NCBI GenBank assembly: GCA_036346245.1
Contig: CM070746.1
Span: forward strand, 1,033,924 to 1,097,923
Source of the DNA: Bonia amplexicaulis
Lineage: Eukaryota > Streptophyta > Magnoliopsida > Poales > Poaceae
Length of the DNA: 64,000 nt
Direction of reading: 5' to 3'
Positions 1 to 11,153 of this stretch are shown here, piece after piece. Numbering within the stretch: position 1 is the first letter of the stretch; every line of letters starts with the position of its first letter. The position numbers and the translations under genes are program-made. The notes beneath the pieces were generated by a model that ran no database searches, was not told where the DNA came from, and was given only the letters and a program-made list of their open reading frames with translations.

Positions 1-2451
1 CTTGATGACATCCGGGAGGAGTCCTTTACCAACATGGCCTGCCAAGAGATTCTCAATCCTCTAAGATGCGTGGAAAGCGGGAGCAGAATTTTGGTCACCA
101 CTCGGACTAACACGGTGGCTGTCATGCTGGGTACATCTCATACGTACCACCTGAATGCATTGGGCACCGAGGATTGTTGGTCCTTGTTCAAGGAATGTGC
201 TTTTGGCGGTGGCAAAATTCACCACTCCACAGATGAGCTGGAACAGATTGCGAGGAAGATCGCCACCAAACTCAATGGGTCGCCTTTGGCTGCCAAGATG
301 CTGGGAGGGCTGGTTGGAGCTACAAAGCCCGCAAAGGACTGGAGGAATATCTTGAACACAGAGTTTTGTGGAGATACCACTCTCTCCTCATTGCAGTTGA
401 GCTATAATTACCTGCCAGGACAACTGAAGCAGTGCTTTGCATACTGCAGCTTATTTCCCAAGGACCAGGAGTTTGACCAAAGAGATTTGATTCATCAGTG
501 GGTGGCCCAGGGTTTTATTCGACCACAAAGCGGCGCTGATAAAAGGATGGAGGACCTGGCCAAAGATTATTTTGACGAACTCGTTTCACGATCATTCTTT
601 AATGTACATAGGCAAGGCTCCAAGACACACTACTCGATGCATGACCTTGTCTATGATCTCGCACGGTCTGTCTCGGAAGACTCTTGCGTTCGTATTGAGC
701 AGGGCAATATTTGTGATATCCCATCAACTGTGCGCCATCTGTCGGTGACCGCGGATGGCCTACAAGGCCTGAAGAGCTTTTGCAAACTTGAAAAATTGCG
801 CACCTTGGTAATTACAAGACCCCTTCCATTTTTCTCGAGTTGCTTCCAAGATGACCTCCTTGGGAAGACAAGGAATTTGCGTGTCCTTGATCTTAGTTGT
901 TTTAACTTAAGAGAATTGCCTGACACTATTGGCGAAGTATCGCACCTCCGTTACCTATCTCTTTGTGGCACCGTCCAGAGGCTTCCTGAGTCAGTCAGCA
1001 AGCTATTGCACCTCCAATCGTTGTGCTTTAGTGACAAGTGTTCACTTGATAAGCTTCCTGTGGGCACAAGTATGCTTGTCAACTTGCGGCACCTTGACAT
1101 TGACATGAGGTACATTGCACAGGTGGTAGGCATTGGACAGCTTGTTAACCTTCAGGGATCAGTTGAGTTCCATGTTAAAAAGGAGGGAGGGCGTACCTTG
1201 GAAGAGCTGAAGGGCTTAAATTGTCTCCGTGGGCAACTAAAAATTAAAGGCCTTGATAATGCTTTAGGCAAGGAGGAAGCCCGCAAAGCTGAGTTGAATA
1301 AGAAGCGGAATCTTAGGGTGCTCAAACTGGAATGGACCTCCGCAAGTAGAAATATTGTCTCTGATGCAGATGCTGAAATATTAGAAAACCTGCAGCCACA
1401 CTCAAGTATAATGGAACTCCAAATCGAAAGATATCTAGGCACCACAGCTCCCAGTTGGCTACAGTTGGCAATGCTGAAAGAGCTGCGATCCTTGCACCTT
1501 ACTAATTGCAGGAGTATGAACATCCTACCTCCACTGGGACTTCTACCATCGCTCAAAGATTTACATATGAAGGAGTTATGCACTGTTAGTCGAATTGGAC
1601 ATGAGTTCTACGGCAAAGATGATGTACCATTTCCATCCCTAAGGGTTCTTGTGTTCGATGATTTTCCAAGTTTGCTCAGCTGGACTGATGAAGTGAAGGG
1701 CAATCCATTCCCTTGTCTCAAAAGACTAAAACTTATAGACTGCCCAAAATTGATTCAGGTTCCTCCATTTCCCCTTTCCGTCAGTGAAGCTACAGTGGAA
1801 CGCACATTATTGATTTCCTATATGAGGCTTGCCCAGTTTTCATCATCAAGATCAGAGGTGCTCACACTGGACGTTTCCACAACCACTGTAATTTGTAGGG
1901 GACTGTTCCATCAACGACATCTAGAGTCCATCATATCTTTAAAGATTAAAGGTTGTAAAAAGCTTGTTGCCACTGAAGGACTGTGTTCTCTCACTTCTCT
2001 TCAAAGGCTTCAGTTATGTCATTGTGACTTGACAGACAGTACCTTTAACAGAATTCTCTATGCTATTCCTTCTTTATCGTCATTGGAGATGATGGATCTG
2101 CCCAATATAACATCACTTCTAGTGCCAACAGAGCTTAATTTCTTCACACAACTCGCTGAGTTACACATATCTAACTGTCAGTTGCTATCTTCTGTGGTCT
2201 CCTTGCACACTTTGATTTCCTTAAAACGTTTGGTGATTGAGAGATGCCCCAAACTAACAGAAGAATCATTCCCAATAAACTTCTGGAGCCTCACATCTCT
2301 CAAGGTACTAAGCATATCACACTGCAAAGGGCTCCAATCTTTTCCTGTTGGTGGCGTACCGTCCTCATTGGAAACACTTCATCTTGTTGGTTGCCACCCG
2401 AAGTTAAGAAACCAATCTGGCAACACGAAAGTTGCTTACTTAAAATACTGA
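1..2451 (+). CDS. CC-NBS-LRR (NLR) disease-resistance protein, 5'-truncated by window edge
   Basis: The frame is open from base 1 to a TGA at 2449-2451 (816 visible residues). The visible part begins in the kinase-2 motif (LDDI), so the coiled coil and P-loop lie upstream of the window. In order I see RNBS-B (GSRILVTTRT), RNBS-C (LNALGTEDCWSLFKE), a GLPL-type motif (GSPLAAKMLGG), non-TIR RNBS-D (CFAYCSLFPKD) and the MHD motif (SMHDLVYDLA). An LRR region follows to the C-terminus with repeats such as LRVLDLSCFNLRELPDTIG. Such proteins are intracellular immune receptors that bind ADP/ATP and sense pathogen effectors. No stop or frameshift is seen in the visible part. The fully open reading frame argues for a functional or recent copy, but the N-terminal half cannot be judged. 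A GT-type splice donor just after the stop (CAGGTAAAG, about 2470) could mark a 3' UTR intron. Confidence 0.93.
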   Translation, partial: LDDIREESFTNMACQEILNPLRCVESGSRILVTTRTNTVAVMLGTSHTYHLNALGTEDCWSLFKECAFGGGKIHHSTDELEQIARKIATKLNGSPLAAKMLGGLVGATKPAKDWRNILNTEFCGDTTLSSLQLSYNYLPGQLKQCFAYCSLFPKDQEFDQRDLIHQWVAQGFIRPQSGADKRMEDLAKDYFDELVSRSFFNVHRQGSKTHYSMHDLVYDLARSVSEDSCVRIEQGNICDIPSTVRHLSVTADGLQGLKSFCKLEKLRTLVITRPLPFFSSCFQDDLLGKTRNLRVLDLSCFNLRELPDTIGEVSHLRYLSLCGTVQRLPESVSKLLHLQSLCFSDKCSLDKLPVGTSMLVNLRHLDIDMRYIAQVVGIGQLVNLQGSVEFHVKKEGGRTLEELKGLNCLRGQLKIKGLDNALGKEEARKAELNKKRNLRVLKLEWTSASRNIVSDADAEILENLQPHSSIMELQIERYLGTTAPSWLQLAMLKELRSLHLTNCRSMNILPPLGLLPSLKDLHMKELCTVSRIGHEFYGKDDVPFPSLRVLVFDDFPSLLSWTDEVKGNPFPCLKRLKLIDCPKLIQVPPFPLSVSEATVERTLLISYMRLAQFSSSRSEVLTLDVSTTTVICRGLFHQRHLESIISLKIKGCKKLVATEGLCSLTSLQRLQLCHCDLTDSTFNRILYAIPSLSSLEMMDLPNITSLLVPTELNFFTQLAELHISNCQLLSSVVSLHTLISLKRLVIERCPKLTEESFPINFWSLTSLKVLSISHCKGLQSFPVGGVPSSLETLHLVGCHPKLRNQSGNTKVAYLKY

Positions 2452-2678
2452 AGTTCGGTGATGGATCCATGCAGGTAAAGCTACTAATTATGCGCACTTA
2501 CCATTTGAGCTATACCAAATTTAATGGTTATCTATGGAGTGAAACATATGCCTGCAAGTAATCATGCATTCTGTTGTGTTCACAATTGGGAAATCAGGAA
2601 TTGTTCCCAAACCCTCTGAAGACAGAAATATGTTTCGTTTTGCTTCTGTTTTTTTTATTTCCTCTTATGCCATCTATT

Positions 2679-3065
2679 TTGTGTTTCATTCCATAAAAAG
2701 ATGGCTTAATTTTTACATTGGTTTGCCAAGCCTAACACAACCTTCCTCATTTTTTCTGGCTTGGGACGGGCTATGTAGAAAACTATATAGACGGAGTTTA
2801 AGGGATTGAAATGTATCTAAAGAATTAGCTTTGGATAGGAGCGAATAGAAATTAGCGATCCACGTACTGAAATCATAAGAAAGCTAGGGACAGTGTTTTA
2901 GGCTCTCGGCTTAGATAGTAGGATGTACGGCTTAGGATTTTAGTATTGTAGCTTCTATTTCAAGACTCTTGTCTGTTTGATTTTGAGAAAATTTTATTCC
3001 TATTCTACCCCAACTTGTCTGGGACAAAAGGTTTTGTTGTTCTTGTTATTTGTTGTTGTTGTTAC
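2679..3065 (+). mobile_element. Short non-LTR retroelement (5'-truncated LINE or SINE-like) with TTG-rich tail
   Basis: The segment is flanked by a 10-bp direct repeat GCCATCTATT (2669-2678 and 3066-3075), as expected for a target-site duplication. Its 3' end carries CCCCAACTTGTCTGGGAC followed by a TTG-rich tail ending at 3065, a 3' terminus I associate with grass non-LTR elements. The paralogous segment near 3727-3745 lacks the insertion. No reverse-transcriptase coding is left. LINE versus SINE cannot be decided here. Confidence 0.6.
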
Positions 3066-3124
3066 GCCATCTATTGAGCAGATCTTGTGCTCTTGATTGA
3101 TAAGATTTGTTTGTTGAATGTGAT

Positions 3125-3472
3125 TTTGGTGCCCAGGGGTTCCCACAGCCCCATTTATGAAAAATGCATGATGCATTGCTGCAAAAATACTAAAAGAAAA
3201 TCATGGGCAAAGTATACCTAGTTATGTAAACCTACAAAATTTGAATATCAAATCTGTCGGCACCAAAAAGAGAAGTGGTCAACCATGCATTATTCATATG
3301 TACTACAAGTGTCTTGTTTTTGTTCTCGATACCAGAGACGAATTTGATATTGAAATTTTGCGGGCTTACATAAATTTATTTCTACTACATTCATGAATTT
3401 TTGTTAGTATTTTTTGGAACAATGCATCATGCACTTTTCACAAATGGGGGTGCGGGAATCCTTGGGCACCAA
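3125..3472. mobile_element. Foldback MITE of about 345 bp
   Basis: The ends are inverted copies (TTGGTGCCCA on the left, GGGCACCAA on the right). Inverted similarity continues far inward: ATGCATGATGCATTG on the left matches the complement of CAATGCATCATGCA on the right, and the AAATTTGAATATCAAAT segment also has its inverted partner. The whole element could therefore fold into a long hairpin. No clear target duplication was found, so the superfamily is open. Confidence 0.65.
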
Positions 3473-3872
3473 CGAATTTCCAATTGTGTTTGATCGTGCT
3501 CTACATGCCTATCGTGCTCTACATGCCTATAGTTTGTTATTATGCTTTCAAGCATTTTCATTAATCAAGAACTTTCAAATGTCTTCTGTTGCTTAAGTAG
3601 CAATTGTCTCTATATATTTCTGAGATGCATTCTGATGTGTTCACATTTGGGAATTGGGGAAATGTTCCCAAACCTTCTGAACATAAAAATAGGCTACGTT
3701 TTGCCATTGTTTTTGACTTCCTTTGATGTCATCTGTTGAACGCATCTTAGTGTTGCATCATGCTCTACATGTCTATAGTTCTGTTATGCTTTCTAGCATT
3801 TTGATTAATCAAGAACTTCGAAATATCTCTGTTGCTTAAGTAGCAATTGTTTCTAATATATTTTTTAGATGG

Positions 3873-4327
3873 TTGGTACATTTCGGAAACATGTTTCTGC
3901 CGGTCTCAAACTCAGAATGTTAAGATTGAGCTGCTTATTCTGGTTTTTCAGGGAGTTTGAATTTGTATTCTTGCCAACAATGATGATTGTCGATAGTAGA
4001 GAGCAACGTCATTCTCCACAGTGACATCCTGTTGTGATTCTTCTGCAGTTCTCAAATTGGTGGCTGTCTTAGGGGCCGTGCTGGTAATTACCATTTATTT
4101 GGAAACATGATGTCACTTATCCCCACTTCGGCTGCAAAATTAGTATGTCTGCTTCTTGTGCTTGAGGGGGGTGAGGATGGGGTGATATGAAACGTTTTCC
4201 AACCTATTTCTGCTTATTAGATGGCAACTTGATGAACATCCAGATATAACTGCAGGCACTAAATAAGTAAATACTAAATAGTGATTTCACAGATGCATAA
4301 GATTTACTCAAATTCGCGGCTTTATTA
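3873..4327. other. Non-coding stretch, nothing recognised
   Basis: AT-rich unique-looking DNA between the duplicated segment and the LTR element. I see no supported gene, RNA gene or repeat structure in it. Confidence 0.5.
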
Positions 4328-5869
4328 TGTTAAGGGTATTTAGATCTTTTCCTATTTTAGGGTTTAAGTCCATATATTCCTATATATTGCCCCTTAGGCT
4401 ATTGCAATATAACTCAAGACTTTATACAAACTTATATGGTATTAGAGCTTTTGGTTCAACATCTAGCTCCTTGACCCGGTCACCGCTAGCCGTCGCCGCG
4501 ACCACCGCCCCCGAGACGAGTGTGCTTCACTCCCAGGAGCGGCCACCTCTTCTGGCTGTCGCTCGACTCCACCACACGCCGCCATTGCCTGCTTGTGCCG
4601 GGCCGCACCTCCTGGCCGTCCACGCTCACGTGTCTATGTCGGGATGCCGCACCGCGCCCGCCTCCAGCCTACACCGCGTGAGTCTGGCGCCAGGCCGCAG
4701 CGCTCGTGCCTGCGCCGCCGACTCCCGAGCCACCGTGACCGCCCCTACGCCCGACGCCGCCGTCACCTGCACCGTCAGATCCCGCTGCCCCTCTCTGCTC
4801 CAGCCTCCTCTATTCTACCCTTTGCTGACCTGTGCCCACATCAGCGCTCTGCGCCGTTGGCCCACACCGGATCCAGTCGCCGCCGCCATCTCCTCCCATC
4901 TCTTCTCGTGTCGCCGCCAGGACGTCGCCCTCACGCCGCCGCCCGCGCGACTGCGTGCTCTGCAGAGAGCACTCGGGTGGAGTTGAAGAAAATAAAGGAG
5001 TGAGAGGATTAGATTTGCTTCGGGTGGAAAAAAAAGAAAGGAGAGAAAGGAGTCTGTGTGGGGCTGGTCCTTTAGTCTTTGGCTGGATGTTGCTGCTTGA
5101 ATCTACAACCTTTTGAGTTAGTCTTTTCCTTTTGAGTCTTCCATTGCGTTCATCCAAATCCGTAGCATCTCATTCAGTTCGCCAAAGCTGTGCGAGTCCA
5201 AATTCCCTATCAATTAGATGATTGCTTTGCTAGCCACGGTTTATCCTCTTGGATGAGCGTGGTTCTCTCCATTCTTTTGCATAACTGCAGTCGCCGCTCC
5301 TCCTTAAGCCGCTGTAGATCATAGAAGTCTTTATGATGCCACCGCTTCTCTGTGAGCCACCGCCCCAAACTTCTAAAGCCACCACGCTTCTTCTGCACCG
5401 CGCCTTCGTTGTGCTTGCTGTGCACTACGCCGTCGCCATCTCGGGCTTTAATCTATGCCGCTATGCTTTTATCTCCCTCGTCAGCTTGATTTGACAGCTG
5501 TCTTTACATGTGTCACCTTCCACATTCTTTTCGTGTTACCGCAGTTGACTTTACTCCCGCTTACCTCTCCTTTCCTAGCTCTTGCACTTTGTGCTTTCTG
5601 GGTTGTACGATTCCGGATGGTTGGTACTTGACATAATTTTCCAAGAGTCGCACGCTACAACGACATCTTCAAGATATGGACTTTGGATTTTCACTATTTT
5701 AGTATCAACTCTTTTCAAATATAATGCTATTACACACGCCTTACATTTGAGGGGGGGTGTTTGTTAAGGGTATTTAGGTCTTTTCCTATTTTAGGGTTTG
5801 AGTCCATGTATTCCTATATATTGCCCCTTAGGCTATTGCAATATAACTCAGACTTCATACAATCTTACA
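4328..5869 (+). mobile_element. Non-autonomous short-LTR retrotransposon (TRIM/small LARD type)
   Basis: Two direct repeats starting TGTTAAGGGTATTTAG lie at 4328-4436 and 5762-5869 (109 and 108 bp, roughly 93% alike by eye). The left one is followed at once by TGGTATTAGAGC (4437-4448), a primer-binding site for initiator tRNA-Met with one change. The right one is preceded by a polypurine stretch TTGAGGGGGGGTG. The 1.3-kb interior has no gag or pol. It holds a GC-rich block (about 4480-4990) with overlapping open frames and no recognisable domain, so it may be captured host sequence. The 5-bp flanks (TATTA, CGTTA) do not match well, so the insertion is old or one end is altered. Confidence 0.75.
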
Positions 5870-7088
5870 CGTTAGATGTGGTCATTTATTCAGCAATTGT
5901 TTATCAGATTTAGGAGTCATGTACCACCTTGTTCAAAGAAATAGGCTGCTTATACTAGTCATACAAGCAGACCTCACACCTGCTCTGGAAATCTGATAAG
6001 TCCTCAGCTTCACCCCCAAAAGAAAAAATACTAGCCATTCAAGAGTATGAACTATTCTCATCAGCAGCTTTTAGGTTAGTTTGGCTGTTTATTTTCTTGC
6101 ATTTCCTTATATCATGTGCATAGTAATATGAGCTCCTGATATTGGTTAAGGTATGGTTGTGTGCATGCTGTTTTTGGCCACAAGGCAATTGTGTTAGGTA
6201 GTTTGCATGGTGGTTGATTAGGCTATTTTGGTGTGCCATGTCACTTCTGTACGTTTGGATGCTGTTTGGCTTCTCATGGAAAATTGTGTCATGTCATGCC
6301 ACTGAGAAAGTAAACTTTAGTTCATGTAAGTCACAGGCTGCTTATGCCACTTGCTATCACACTGATTCTGCATATGATCATTCCAGGAATAATGAAGATA
6401 ATTTGTTTTTATATTCATAGTGATTTTTTTATTTTTTCTCATTTTCTAATTTTCAACATTGCAAAACGATTATGATTTACAATTTTCGTTTATGCTGGCA
6501 TGCCATCATGAATAGTTTATTGATTTAAATCCCGTCACACTCCGTTGGCATTTGCCATCAGTTTTCATCTCGAAATCCCTCTGCTTCGTGAGTTGGAAAG
6601 TGAGCTCAAGAGAGGAGTGATACAGCCACGGGTATTTGCTGTCATTTTGGAAAAAAAATCTGACATGCCTCTCTAACGGTTGGCCAACGGAATGTGACGG
6701 GAGTGTCATTTCGAGATGAAAACCAAAACAACAACAATGTGTTTCTTTATGTTTTCCCCTTTGGCTATTTAATAGTTCTTCCAATGTATCTTATTTTTAG
6801 ATAATAAAGATTGCTTCCAGCTATTATTAGGTCCTGATGATGCTGAATCTGTATTTAGAAGTATCTCAATTTATTTTTTGGAATCAAAGTATGAATTGTC
6901 TGCACCCTTCGAAATAGATCATTTGTGTATGAAGGATGACCTTCAAAATGAACTTGGGTTGAGCTGCAGCAAAAACTGGCTTGATTAAGAGTGGATGTTT
7001 TTTCAACAGGTGTAGATCTATTGCCTCTCAATCCTTTATAAATTGTCTGATTCATTTCCCTTTTTCCACCTCATAGGTCTTTGCCGAG
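5870..7088. other. Non-coding stretch between two mobile elements
   Basis: AT-rich DNA with no supported gene. The one structured part is the pair of inverted motifs at 6531-6723, listed separately. The last 30 bases, next to the hAT target duplication, resemble a splice acceptor plus the start of an exon, but no protein family was recognised. Confidence 0.5.
6531..6723. repeat. Interleaved inverted motifs A-B...A'-B'
   Basis: Motif A (CCCGTCACACTCCGTTGGC, 6531-6549) and motif B (GTTTTCATCTCGAAAT, 6561-6576) each recur in inverted form: A' at 6683-6701 and B' at 6708-6723. The order is A-B then A'-B', not A-B then B'-A', so this is not a simple hairpin. It may be a rearranged transposon end. 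Confidence 0.55.
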
Positions 7089-7096
7089 CTTCCATC

Positions 7097-10000
7097 CAGT
7101 GTTCTAAAAGACGGGTTGGGGCCGCCTAGTCCCCGCCTAGGCTGGCGGCCACCGGCGCCCGCCTAGGGTGTTGGGCGGGAGGAAGCGGCCGAGGTGAGGC
7201 GGCCGCCTAGGGCGGCGGCGTGAGGCGTCGAGGCGGCTTGAGGCAGCGTGGCGATCAAAAGACCAAGCAGGACCACAACATACAAACCACAGCCCACACT
7301 CCACAAGTAGCACATCCACGGTCGAGTCGGCAGTACACTGCTAGGGTTGTGTCTTGTGCCGCCGCCTCCGCGCCGCCGCCGCCGCCTCCACCTGCTCGGG
7401 CCCCACTGGAGTGTGGGGAGCTGCTCGACGGTCCGGCCGCCCGTTGAAGACCGGATGCGGGAGAGGAGGACCGGAGGGCTGGGAGCTGGGAGGAGGACCG
7501 GATCTCGGGAGAGGAGGACCGGAGGAGCTGGGAGCCGGGAGGAGCACCGGATCTGGGGCTGGGATTGGTGTTGAAGACGCTCGCCATTGTTGAAGCCAAG
7601 GAGGGACGGATCTGGGAGGGCTGCCCACATTGTTGAAGGAGGGACGGATCTCTGGCGAAGGAGATCTGGGTGAGGGATCTGCCGATCGCTGGGGAGGGAT
7701 CCGTCGCCGACGCCGAGATTTCTCGCCGATCTTAGGCTCGAGGCGTCGACACGTCTTGATCAACCGAGTGTTGAGCATCATTGCATCGGTCGCTCGGTCG
7801 GACTCGGCGATGGCAAAGACAAGAAAATTTAGGTACTAGTACTAATTATTTCATTATTTGTTCACTAGCACTTCTTTATTTTTTGAATAATGCACTAATT
7901 TGTATATAGAATTATAGATAAACTCATAAACATGTATATATTATAAACTAGGATGTCATCCGCGTCGACTCGATATGAGTACAGAAGATAGTCTCAAGAG
8001 AAAGTCGGGTGACATAGGGTGGGATTATGGGTGTTAGTGAACCCAAATAATTTGGACAAGGTGAAATGTATCTTGTGCGGAAGGTTGTTTAGGGGCATCT
8101 ATAGGATCAAGCAATATATTGCACATATTTGGAAATGTTGCAAGATGTCCTAAATCTACAAAGAAGACCAAACAAAGTCAGTAATTCTATTGAGGAGGCA
8201 AAAAACAAGAAGAAGTGCAAGAAAGCGCAAGAAGATGAGGTTAGAGAAAATGTGAGCATAATAGGTGGTCATGAAAATGAAGAACAACTTGAAGAGATAG
8301 GAGGATCGACACCAAGAAACTTAGGACCTATGGATAGATTTGTGAATCCGATTGGTCCTCAAGAGAGCAATTTGAGCACACAAGAGTTGAAGAGGCAACA
8401 AAAAATTACGAAACAATTTGGAAAAGAGACATCACAAAGTGAAGCAATATGTTGCAAGATGGCTTTATGTTTAGGTAAAGATCATAATTATCATTCATTT
8501 TATTCTTATTAGTTATTATTATGTATGCCATTAATTCATTCTTTGCTAACCTTACCTAATTACCTTGTGGCTTGTACATTTGCTCTTTACTCTTTAGGTG
8601 TTCCTTTCAATGCCATCAATAACGATGAATTCAAACAAATGTTGGAGGTTGTAGGTCGCTTTGGCCCGGGCTTTGGAGGTCCCTCTCAATATGATGTTCG
8701 GGAGCCGTTATTGAAAGAGGAAGTGTTAAGAACTAATGAGTTGTTGAAAGCACATGAAGAAGAAAGAGCCATGATGGGTGCTCCTCATGACCGACGCATG
8801 GACGGATCAAAGAGAAGAAGCATCATGAACTTATGTGTTCATTGCAATTTAGGGACAAGTTTCATAGGATCAAAGGAGGCGTCGGTGAGATGCGCACACA
8901 AGTGAGTATATCTTTGAGTATGTGGATGGATGCATTGAGACTATTGGTCCTCAAAATGTGGTTCAAATAGTAACGGACAATGCTTCAAATAACATGGGAG
9001 CAAAGGAATTAATGAAGGCTAAAAGATCAAATATCTTTTGGAGTTCTTGTGCAACTCACACCATCAACCTTATGCTACAAGGAATTGGCAATATGCCAAA
9101 GTACAAGAAGACGTTTGAACAAGCAAAAGCATTGACGGTTTTTATCTACTCACACCACAAGACCTTGGCATTGATGAGAAAACATACAAAGAAAAGAGAT
9201 ATAATAAGGTAGGGGTGACTAGATTTGCTTCGTCCTTTCTTACGTTGCAAAGTTTAATTGAAAAGAAGACCGAACTAAGGCGATGGCACTTAGTAAGGAA
9301 TGGGAAGAATCGCCACACTAAAAAGCAAAGGCGTCACGGCAACCGCAACACTTATTAGTAGAGCATTTTGGAATGGTGTGAACAATGCTTTAAAGGTATG
9401 GTGTGAACACTTTTTGCCATTATGTTAATATGTTATGTATTTGATTTTTTCAATTTGCTAACATGTTATGTTACATTGCTTGAAGGTTTTTGAGCCGTTA
9501 GTGAAGGTTCTTCGTATGGTTGATGGGGATGGTCCATCTATGGCCTTTCTTTATGGAGAAATTTTAGAGGCAAAGAAGCAAATCAAAGAGGCCTTGAATA
9601 ATTCGGAGAACAATTACAACCTAATCATTAATGCTATTGATGGAAAGATGAAGGGAAGACTTGATTCTTCATTGCATTTGACAGCATATCTATTAAATCC
9701 ATATTATAGCTATTGTGATCGATCTATTTGTTTGGAACAAGATATTATGGATGGGTTTATTGAATGTGTTGAAATATTTTATCATGGTGATGATGAAGCA
9801 ATGAATCAAGTACTCAATGTTGATTTTGATTTATTCAAGGATAAAAAAGAGACATTTGGGAAAACCCCCGCCCGACTTGGATGTCAAAAAAGAGATTTTA
9901 TTCCCGGTATAGTAAACTTGTTCTTACTTCTTAATTCTTACTATTAGCTATTAATAACTCATCTTTCATTCTTACTATTATGTAGCTAATTGGTGGTCGA

Positions 10001-11145
10001 AGTATGGATGTCATGTTCCCCACTTGCAAAGATTAGCCATAAGAATCCTCTCTTTGACCTCAAGTGCATCGGCATGTGAAAGAAATTGGAGCACTTTTGA
10101 CATGGTATCTTTCTACTCTTGCTATTAAAAAAATACATATTTTAACTCAAGTAGTCAAGAAAGTATAGCACTAAACTTCACTATGTAACTTGTAGGTACA
10201 TACAAAGAAAAGAAATAAACTAGATGCTCATCGTCTCAATAATCTAGTTTATGTTCAATTCAATGCGAGATTATTGAACAAAAAAGAAAAGAGTAACACG
10301 AAGAACATTGATGTCCTAGCTTCACATGCTACTAATGCTCAAGGGTGGATGATTGAAGGGGGGATGATGATGTTGATCCCGAAACAGGTCTTTCATGGAA
10401 TCTAATTGATGAGGCGATGGGAGCTAATGAAACCATGCAACCTCGTAGAAGCACTAGAGTGAGAGAGCTTCATGAAGATGATTTCGATTCCGAATCCGAA
10501 GAAGAAGAGGTCAATGAGGATCTTCAAAATGTTGAATTTGAATCCGACCAAGATGAAGTGGTGCCAACCAAAGATTATGGACAAGAGGATGAAGATTGAC
10601 TCATTTCATCATCACATATTCTGATATTCACATTATCATGCTTGCTACTTGCTACCTTAACTATGTTGTTTGTTTGTAATTTGTGAGAAGAACTATGTTT
10701 ATCACTTTATGTGTGTTTAATTGCGTGAATTTGAGATTTGAGAAAAATGCTTATGTGTGTTTTGTTATGAACTTCTTAGTTCATTTATGTATGTCTTATT
10801 ATATTGCTATCATTTCTTTTATTAGTTTCAATTTACAAGTTTGAAGCACAAATGCACAATAGTTATTCAATACCAAAAAACTCATACATTGCTTAATGTG
10901 CAGGTTTTACAATTATACATCAAGTATTTACATCAAAAATTTACATCAATGGATAGAGAGCTATTATTGTTGCTCAAGGTAACAATTTTCCTCATTTAAA
11001 CATCAAATACATATATATATATATGATTGTTTATCTTTGCCTGTTATCCACATTTTATATTCCCCGCCTAGGCCCCGCCTAGGCCCCCTAGGCGCTAGGC
11101 CCCACCTCACCGCCCGCCTAGCGCCTAGCGCCTTCTTGAACATTG
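7097..11145 (+). mobile_element. Complete hAT transposon (4.05 kb) with 8-bp target duplication
   Basis: The element is bounded by an exact 8-bp repeat CTTCCATC (7089-7096 and 11146-11153), the duplication length of hAT transposons. Its ends are imperfect inverted repeats: CAGTGTTCTAAAAGACG on the left and, on the complementary strand at the right, CAATGTTCAAGAAGGCG. Both subterminal regions are dense in GCCTAGGC-type palindromic motifs (7124-7215 and 11064-11130). It encodes a broken transposase (7953-10599). A GC-rich leader of about 0.7 kb precedes the coding part. Confidence 0.92.
7953..10599 (+). pseudogene. hAT transposase pseudogene (BED finger, DUF659, hAT C-terminal dimerisation)
   Basis: The likely start is the ATG at 7953, followed by a BED-type zinc-finger region (KCILCGRLFRGIYRIKQ) near 8065-8120. 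A frameshift occurs after that motif (about 8121). A DUF659-like core follows from 8602 (FNAINNDEF, then REPLLKEEV), continuing to VVQIVTDNASNNMGAKE and FWSSCATHTINLML near 8955-9075. A shift near 9210 interrupts the TRFAS motif. The C-terminal hAT dimerisation region is visible (WWSKYG, SACERNWSTF near 9986-10100; KKRNKLDAHRLNNLVYV near 10205-10255). The end is acidic, with a TGA at 10597-10599. Introns are plausible near 8474-8598 and 10105-10195. Several frameshifts make it non-functional, so mobility would need a transposase from elsewhere. Confidence 0.88.
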
Positions 11146-11153
11146 CTTCCATC

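Larger units (their letters stand above)
2563..3870 (+). repeat. Diverged tandem duplication downstream of the NLR gene
   Basis: Two diverged copies of a non-coding segment follow each other. A motif of the type TGTTCACA-TTGGGAA-GTTCCCAAACC occurs near 2575-2615 and again near 3637-3677. The stretch GCTCTACATG...CTTAAGTAGCAATTG occurs near 3508-3607 and near 3757-3848. The first copy was later split by the insertions at 2679-3065 and 3125-3472. No coding capacity is apparent. Confidence 0.6.

Noticed and set aside
4470..5157. Overlapping open frames on both strands (up to about 220 codons)
   Set aside because: GC-rich sequence inside the short-LTR element with no domain, low-complexity composition and equally long frames on both strands; not called as a gene.
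7137..7839. Pro/Arg-rich frames on both strands
   Set aside because: They fall in the GC-rich leader of the hAT element and reflect base composition.
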